Shown: in pieces, positions 56,966 through 64,000 of the stretch
How positions within the stretch are numbered: position 1 is the first letter of the stretch
How the letters are laid out: every line of letters starts with the position of its first letter
Origin: Tubiluchus corallicola
Taxonomy: Eukaryota > Priapulida > Priapulimorpha > Priapulimorphida > Tubiluchidae
Assembly (NCBI GenBank): GCA_030141605.1
Contig: JAQGDQ010000094.1
Location: forward strand, 560,001-624,000
Reading direction: 5' to 3'
DNA: 64,000 bases
The notes under the pieces: model-generated
The model's input: only the letters and a program-made list of their open reading frames with translations
Database searches by the model: none
What the model was told of the DNA's origin: nothing
Position numbers and translations under genes: made by a program

Positions 56966-58462
56966 ATGGCATTTAATTTTATTCTTGGTAAGCGCCTGGA
57001 ATCTGTAGCTGAAGGATGCGTTGAACCACGGTACGAAAAAGAAAAACGAGAAAAGAGCATGGCAGCCGAGAAAAGGAGAGCAGCACAGGAGTGCCTTTTA
57101 TTGGAGGAGGATGACAGCAGGGCAGATCCATCAAAATCCTCGCAGCAGTCAGACACAAACAGACAGAGCAGCGATCTGAACAAGAATGGCGTCATCTGTT
57201 CAGATCATCCTAACACACGCATAATGATCAACATCAGTGGTTTAAGGTTCGAGACCCGGGTAAAGACGTTACGTCGGTACCCTGATTCTTTGTTGGGTAA
57301 TCCAGCCAAACGTTGCAAGTACTTCGACACTTTGAGGAACGAGTATTATTTTGACCGACATCGACCTAGCTTTGATGCAATTCTCCATTATTACCAGAGT
57401 AAAGGGCGACTGCAGCGACCTGCCAATGTTCCTATGGACGTATTCATCAGTGAAATCAAATTTTTCCAATTAGGCGAGAAGGTGCTTGAGCAATACTTGG
57501 AAGGAGAAGGCATCGTGAAGGAGAAACCAAGAGCTTTACCAAAAAACCCCACTTTGAGGACAATCTGGAAATTGTTTGAGCACCCAGATGCCGGATGGCC
57601 ATCACGTATTGTGGCAGTTATATCAATATCAGTCATAGTGTTATCTGTGATCACATTCTGTGTGGAAACGTTACCAGAATTTTCTCAAAATAAAACTGTT
57701 TTGTTTCAAAATGCCACAAGAGATGAGATTGGGGCCTTTCTTTTTAGCGATCCTTTCTTTGTCATTGAGACATTGTGTGTGTGCTGGTTTACATTTGAGT
57801 TAATCATGCGTTTTGTGTCGTCGCCAAATAAATTTAAGTTCTGGAAAAGTTTTATGAATATTATAGATTTGACTGCCATCGTGCCATACTTCATAGGTCT
57901 ATCAGTGACATACATCAACAAGTCTGGAGATATGGGATCGATGAGCTTAGCTGTACTCAGGGTTCTTCGTCTAGTCAGGGTGTTTAGAATATTTAAACTG
58001 TCACGACATTACAAAGGTTTGCAAGTCATTGGTCAAACTTTACGAGCAAGTATTCCAGAATTAGGATTACTTACTTTCTTTCTCATCATTGGCATGATTC
58101 TTTTTGCTAGTGCTGTCTACTTTGCCGAACTCGACAAAAGTGACTCTCACTTCACTAGTATTCCAGCCGCATTTTGGTGGGTGGTTGTCACCATGACCAC
58201 AGTTGGATATGGTGACATGTTTCCACAAACAGGTTGGGGAAAGTTGGTGGGATCTCTCTGTGTGATATCCGGTGTTCTGACAATAGCACTTCCTGTGCCT
58301 ATCATTGTGTCAAATTTTGATTATTATTACCACCGTCATTGTGACACTGAAGCTTATACGACAGAAGAGGAGGATCCTCAAGCTGATGGCGATATAGGTA
58401 CCAGAATAGATTTGGAAGCAGCTGGTAGCAAAAATGATGATTACGATGAAACACATTGCTGA
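56966..58462 (+). CDS. KCNA: Shaker-type voltage-gated potassium channel alpha subunit (Kv1), single coding exon, 498 aa
   Basis: Forms the tetrameric voltage-gated K+ pore in the plasma membrane of excitable cells. Positions from ATG 56966: T1 tetramerisation domain about 84-180 ([38 protein letters not shown]), S1 215-238, S1-S2 loop with N-glycosylation sites NKT and NAT, S2 262-285, S3 296-318, S4 327-350 with six regularly spaced charges ([17 protein letters not shown]), S5 366-388, selectivity filter TVGYGD 412-417, S6 428-456 with the PVP hinge ([11 protein letters not shown]). Every core element is intact and the T1 and S4 sequences are clearly Kv1. ATG 56966 is the first in frame; ATG 57059 has a stronger context (AGCATGG) and would give 467 residues. 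The C-terminus ends DETHC, not the usual ETDV PDZ ligand. The intronless core is common for Kv1. Confidence 0.97.
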   Translation: MAFNFILGKRLESVAEGCVEPRYEKEKREKSMAAEKRRAAQECLLLEEDDSRADPSKSSQQSDTNRQSSDLNKNGVICSDHPNTRIMINISGLRFETRVKTLRRYPDSLLGNPAKRCKYFDTLRNEYYFDRHRPSFDAILHYYQSKGRLQRPANVPMDVFISEIKFFQLGEKVLEQYLEGEGIVKEKPRALPKNPTLRTIWKLFEHPDAGWPSRIVAVISISVIVLSVITFCVETLPEFSQNKTVLFQNATRDEIGAFLFSDPFFVIETLCVCWFTFELIMRFVSSPNKFKFWKSFMNIIDLTAIVPYFIGLSVTYINKSGDMGSMSLAVLRVLRLVRVFRIFKLSRHYKGLQVIGQTLRASIPELGLLTFFLIIGMILFASAVYFAELDKSDSHFTSIPAAFWWVVVTMTTVGYGDMFPQTGWGKLVGSLCVISGVLTIALPVPIIVSNFDYYYHRHCDTEAYTTEEEDPQADGDIGTRIDLEAAGSKNDDYDETHC

Positions 58463-59556
<1,094 letters not shown>

Positions 59557-59559
59557 TTA

Positions 59560-61220
59560 TTGTATTATTCACGTTCGTATTTAAAAGACTCACTTGACAA
59601 TCAAATACCGTATGATAACAATCATGAGCTAAATTATTGTTTTTACAATGGCCTGTTGCTTGAATCTCGTTCCATGCTTATGTCATAATTTAAAAAAATA
59701 TTTTCACTAATTAACTATTAAATGAGCTAAGCATGTTCTCTAAATAGTAATAATACATGTAATTGTTGTTTCAACAGAAATCTTTGCTGAAGTCTTTTTT
59801 ATGCTGATTTCAATAAAACTAAAGACTTAGGAATCACTTCAGTACATTTCTAATTCAGTAAGCCGTTTTTCATAGAATTATAACTTTATATGTACCTAAT
59901 TACAGACCCCTTATAAGTACAATTATTAAACTTTGCATTAAAATTTATACTAAAGTGGAAAGTTGTGCCTCATTAATAATAATTGCAGATTTGCAAGCGT
60001 ATTTGATTGTCAGGGGATAAAACGATTTTAATCTAAATGAGAGAAGCAAGTAACAAATCATTGTTTTCCAGTAAACAGGTTCGATTGGTGATTGGACAAA
60101 TGAGGCTGGGAAATACAAATTTTAAGGCTTTTCTGCATTTTATAGTATTTTTGAATTCCTTTTTCAGTTTCAATTTAAGAGGATCTCGTGTTGGATCTAT
60201 TAACTTTTGTTAATGTTTGATAATTTTTCTTTGAGATTTTTTTGTAGACAAACGTCCCATAATACCACATAATTATAGCTTGAACCATATGTCAATAACG
60301 TACTTGCTAATCCTTGGGTTTACGCCGCTTGACCAGTATTTGCTACTGATAGGAATCGCAGGTATTTACCATTTGTGTATATAGAAATCATAATTACATT
60401 ACTATGATGTTATTAAAATTAGCTTGTTGTTTGTTATTGTTATTTCAAGTTTTCAAATTGCTTTGTAACCGCCTGATTCCTCGTGTTGAAAGCACTAATT
60501 TTAACTTGTTGCTATTATTGGTTGGTACGTAAACGTGCCAGGACTAATATCCATTGTATTATTATTAAAATTTTTACATTAAATATTACCATTCTACCTA
60601 TGCCATTTTTGTCACTTTTGTAGCCTACTGTTCGTATGTTGTAAAAACAGTTTGAAATTACCCGTTTAATTTTTTCTTGTAAAATAATAACGAGATCTTT
60701 TAAATTACCTTCTTCTTGATGATAGAATCGTTACTGTTTGGTACATAATTTCTATGTATTGTGCAATTCTAACATCCCGGTTTTAAATCAGTATTCCCAA
60801 TAAACGATTTTTTGTTATAACGTTGAGAAGTTAAGTGATCATTATACTTTCTGTTGTTATTGTAGCAGTGCACACAATAATTTCCAATCTTTCAACAGTA
60901 TTTTTTAACAATATTTCAAAGTCAGTTATTAATAAAATTTGATTGTTAGACCATCATCGTCGTACGTCCATCACGTTACATCTATTATAGCGCTGGGCAT
61001 GCAGAATTTTAAAATAAAAAAATCCGCCCTCGAGATAGCTAAACAAAGCAGTAATCCAGAAAAAACTAGTCACTGCTATTGTGGTGTCTGGTCAGCACCA
61101 TTTCCGTTCTCTTGAGCATCATTGAAACACTAAAATCTTGTTGGAGAACGCCGTTTACTAGTTGCGACATGCGTGCTGCCATCTAGGGCCTACAAAAAAT
61201 GTTATTAAGCAAGACAGAAG
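59560..61220. other. Gene-free interval
   Basis: AT-rich flank without supported gene or repeat. Confidence 0.4.
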
Positions 61221-61224
61221 CTAG

Positions 61225-61350
61225 TGTTGTCCTTCCGCGGGTGTAAACGATGTGGTAGAGAAATGAGGTATTTAGGAAATTAAGTTAGATCCGGAATTTG
61301 AACGCAAGATCTTTGTCATTCAAAATGCACATGCTTCACCGACCAGACAA
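61225..61350 (-). repeat. tRNA-derived SINE-like remnant
   Basis: On the minus strand CTGGTCGGTGAAGCATGTGC is followed by TTTTGAATGACAAAGATCT and GCGTTCAAATTCCGGA. The last matches a pol III B box (GTTCRAANTCC) at tRNA-like distance (~45 nt) from an A-box-like TGGTCGGTGAAGC. The stems do not fold, so it is not a functional tRNA. Confidence 0.5.
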
Positions 61351-61740
61351 ATGATTGACAACTGTCTCACTGAATGTTATTGAGCTGCTTTGTTTAGAAA
61401 TATTATGCTTATTTTTTAATTTATTTTTTATTTTAAATTTGTTTCATACATGTATACATAGCATTGTATAAAAATTAAAAATACTCAACTATACTACAAA
61501 ATAGCGGTAGAAATAAATAAAATATTTACATATGCATACATACACACCCAGACACAAAACATAAAATCACAAGACAGATCACTAAAAATACAATACACAG
61601 AGGCATGAAACTCAATAAAACTCACCTTAAAATGGTAAAAGATGTTGATTTCATAATGCAAAATATAGTTTGTAGTTTGTACCAGTTCGTCCATATAACT
61701 GTATTGTGATATGCAGAGTAAACATACAATTTATCAATAA

Positions 61741-61860
61741 TATTATTAGGTATTTCTGCCAGCCCTTATATAAAGAATCCTGTTATTTTTCGTGTAATAA
61801 TATTATTAGGTATTTCTGCCAGCCCTTATATAAAGAATCCTGTTATCTTTCGTGTAATAA
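61741..61860. repeat. Exact 60-bp tandem duplication
   Basis: Two adjacent 60-bp units starting TATTATTAGGTATTTCTGCC differ at a single base (T at 61787, C at 61847). Very recent duplication. Confidence 0.97.
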
Positions 61861-61970
61861 TATCATAGTTTGGCTTAAATAAAACACAAGCCCAGTGATA
61901 TTTGGTTACTTTCATATGTTAAGTTTGTCCATTACCTTTCATCAGTACTAAACACTGTATAAACTAGAAT

Positions 61971-62065
61971 GCAAGCACTAACGTGCTTGGATCCAGCACG
62001 TCCAATTTGCTCGTTTGATCTTTTTGTAAAGACAAAGTTAATGGTTTTCACAAGAAAGTCGCGGG
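61971..62065 (+). repeat. Dispersed repeat family R2, copy 2
   Basis: CACTAACGTGCTTGGATCCA, GCACGTC, GCTCGTTT, TTGTAAA and TTAATGGTTTT in the same order as at 52075-52160. Confidence 0.6.
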
Positions 62066-62069
62066 AAGC

Positions 62070-63600
62070 ATTTAGCACAGCATAGAATATGTTTTCCATA
62101 CTGTTGGGCAAACTGTTTGTTAGACTCACGGTTAACAGAATCAGTCGCTTAATTGACTAATAAACGTCTGGTTCGTGCCGCTCCTATTCAAATGTGTATA
62201 AAAACTGTCGGCAGTTGATTCAATAACTCCGCATAACTAGCTCAATTTTTGTAGTTAAAATAAGACACTTGCGATCAAAGAGCGTTTACTACAGCGCGCC
62301 TTTGCAAACCATTATTTTCCGTGTTTGTCGTTTCCACTGCTTCCGCACAGAAAGCCACGTAAACACACGGATACGTACTCTAATAGTCAAACCATTTTTT
62401 CTGCGGAGGGACAAGTTCATTTTTATAATGGAGAGACTCACACGATGTAGAGATTAAACCTGGTTTGACGACAAGTTAATCCCAAATATAGTCACAGAGA
62501 TTTTACAAAGGAGCTGTACGTCGAAGTGCCTATGATGCCTATGAAGTCAATAGTGATTTTAGAATATATCTTGTTTTTGTTATTAAGTTAGCGTTCCCGT
62601 AAATTTAGATCTGATTTTGCGATTGCATTTTTTAATTCATAGTATATATTTACACGCGCTTTTGCAACAATAGATCTACTTTGCCCTGAAAATGTTCTTT
62701 CATAGTTATGTTGTTACAATGAAAAAAACTTGTAAGCTTCAAAACATTGTTACCTATATGATAAAAACCGCTTTTTAATTTTCAGTGAAAACAATCGGTC
62801 CATTTGAATTCTACTGGAAAGCACGCTGTAAAATTGCGACTTCTCGGTACGCTTCACGACGAAATGCTTGTGATAACTTTTAAAGATATATTTGACAACA
62901 ACACCACTAGACAATCTAACCAAGCTTTAGGGATTACAAAGACAAATGCGTGCCATAGGAAATGACATTAAGTCATTTCGCATCAAATAATAAAATACTA
63001 TAAACAATAACTGGCAATCGGCCTGTGCTTAATTTCCAACGTGCTGAAGTATAACTCTACATAACTAATTGGTTTACTTGTCAGATGAATTTAAATTAAA
63101 TCATATTGTTGATAAGTTCTTAAGGCTTTAAAACCAGTATTTATTTCCCAGTATTTATTTCACGAAGCTGTTTGTTGTGTTTGTTTTTCTTTTTTCTTTA
63201 GCGTTACTACAGCTATTCTTGTTTCTTGACTATCACTCACTCACACTGGGCAAATTTTTATGGTGAAAAAAATCGCAAGTAGCGTATCATGTACACACGG
63301 AAACATCTGTTGACGCATGCGCGGTATGCGTGTGTGTCCAATTCGTGCTTTTTTTTTAGAAAATTAGCTGGATCAAGGGCGTATAGACCATTAAGCAAGG
63401 GCAAAGAAAACAAACGAAACTGATCCCTGAAAATCTAGAACAAACACAAAGCTGCCTGATATTGTTTACAAAAAGAAACATGCAAACGTTGTAAACTAAC
63501 AACCTGTACCACTGTCTGTATTTCAGTCAAAATATGAAAAGATAAAACGTATATGCAGCACAGAATTAAATTTTAGAGATGAAAAGGGCTAGTTAGAAGA
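62070..63600. other. Gene-free interval
   Basis: No supported gene or repeat. Confidence 0.4.
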
Positions 63601-63604
63601 TTAT

Positions 63605-63865
63605 GGATAAAAGCACAAAGAGCCAAAGATACTTACCGGTGCCTATTAAAAGATAAATGATTATTCAGATTTACATCTTTTAAACGGTTTTTAACAAGTT
63701 TGCTACCCTGAGCACACAGCAAAGCAGCATCGTCGACAGACCCAGGGAGTTCATTCCAGATTTAATTATTCTATTTGAAAAACTTTTTTGAAATAACCAA
63801 GTTGGCGGTGAGTAGGCTGCAACTTTAAGCGGTGACCCCAGGTTACATCAGATACAAGTGCTTTG
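63605..63865 (-). mobile_element. 3'-end RT-ORF fragment of a non-LTR retrotransposon (antisense)
   Basis: The minus strand reads VTWGHRLKLQPTHRQLGYFK, then in a shifted frame WNELPGSVDDAALLC and LVKNRLKDVNL. This matches the end of jockey/CR1 RT proteins (TRGHSLKL------R---FF--RVV--WNSLP--VV-A-----FK--L). A one-base frameshift separates the two parts. Only the extreme C-terminal region lies in the window. Confidence 0.8.
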
Positions 63866-64000
63866 CTAAAAATACATATTTGTCTATAGCACTGTCTCCA
63901 TTTAATATAGGATATGTTGACCAAACATACATCGTTAGATCATACAATGAGATTTGTCAGACTTTACAACGCTCACCAAACGAGATAATGCTACGTACAT

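Noticed and set aside
61225-61350. tRNA gene on the minus strand
   Set aside because: Has a B-box-like sequence but acceptor and anticodon stems do not pair; reported as a SINE-like remnant instead.

Overview
This window comes from an intron-rich invertebrate animal genome. It is AT-rich by eye. Its three gene models are all metazoan, all on the + strand, and have GT-AG introns whose phases match. The repeats are eukaryotic: non-LTR reverse-transcriptase remnants, RTE-type 3' tails, pogo/mariner-type DNA elements with TA target sites, a 5S-rRNA-like SINE head, and long microsatellites. I cannot name the phylum from sequence alone. There are no operons, CRISPR arrays or intact tRNA genes.

Region 1 (1-18.4 kb) is a nearly complete LRRFIP (leucine-rich repeat flightless-interacting protein 1/2) homologue. 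Eleven coding exons join exactly into a 397-residue coiled-coil protein, the size of short LRRFIP2 forms. Intron 1 holds a 2.6-kb open reading frame (ATG 4618, putative donor 7255). It ends in the right phase to splice onto shared exon 2, and would give a ~1241-residue isoform with an acidic, low-complexity N-terminal extension. The introns contain an antisense RT fossil, a mariner-like element with a nested palindromic MITE, and tandem copies of the exon-5 5' splice junction. A perfect 18-bp hairpin lies six bases before a polyadenylation signal.

Region 2 (20.9-22.3 kb) is a decayed EGF-repeat pseudogene. Region 3 (24.0-27.2 kb) holds four exons of an unidentified single-pass membrane protein: a Cys-bearing extracellular part, one transmembrane helix, an acidic cytoplasmic tail and a terminal PPAY motif. 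Its first exon was not found. A ~250-bp (ATATT)n array lies just before its last exon.

Region 4 (27.2-56.9 kb) is about 30 kb without a convincing coding gene. It contains mini- and microsatellites, MITEs, SINE-like repeats, an LTR-like segment with internal tandem repeats, RTE tails and two promoter-like motif clusters (RFX X-box; CCAAT plus double E-box). It ends in a 953-bp pogo-like element with perfect 25-bp inverted repeats that encodes only a DNA-binding domain remnant.

Region 5 (56.97-58.46 kb) is a single-exon Shaker (Kv1) potassium channel with all core elements intact. Two alternative start codons decide whether a ball-like N-terminus is made. Downstream to 64 kb there is only repeat-bearing flank, including another RT fossil at 63.6-63.9 kb.

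All assignments come from reading translated sequence and recalling family motifs. No database search or transcript data were available.
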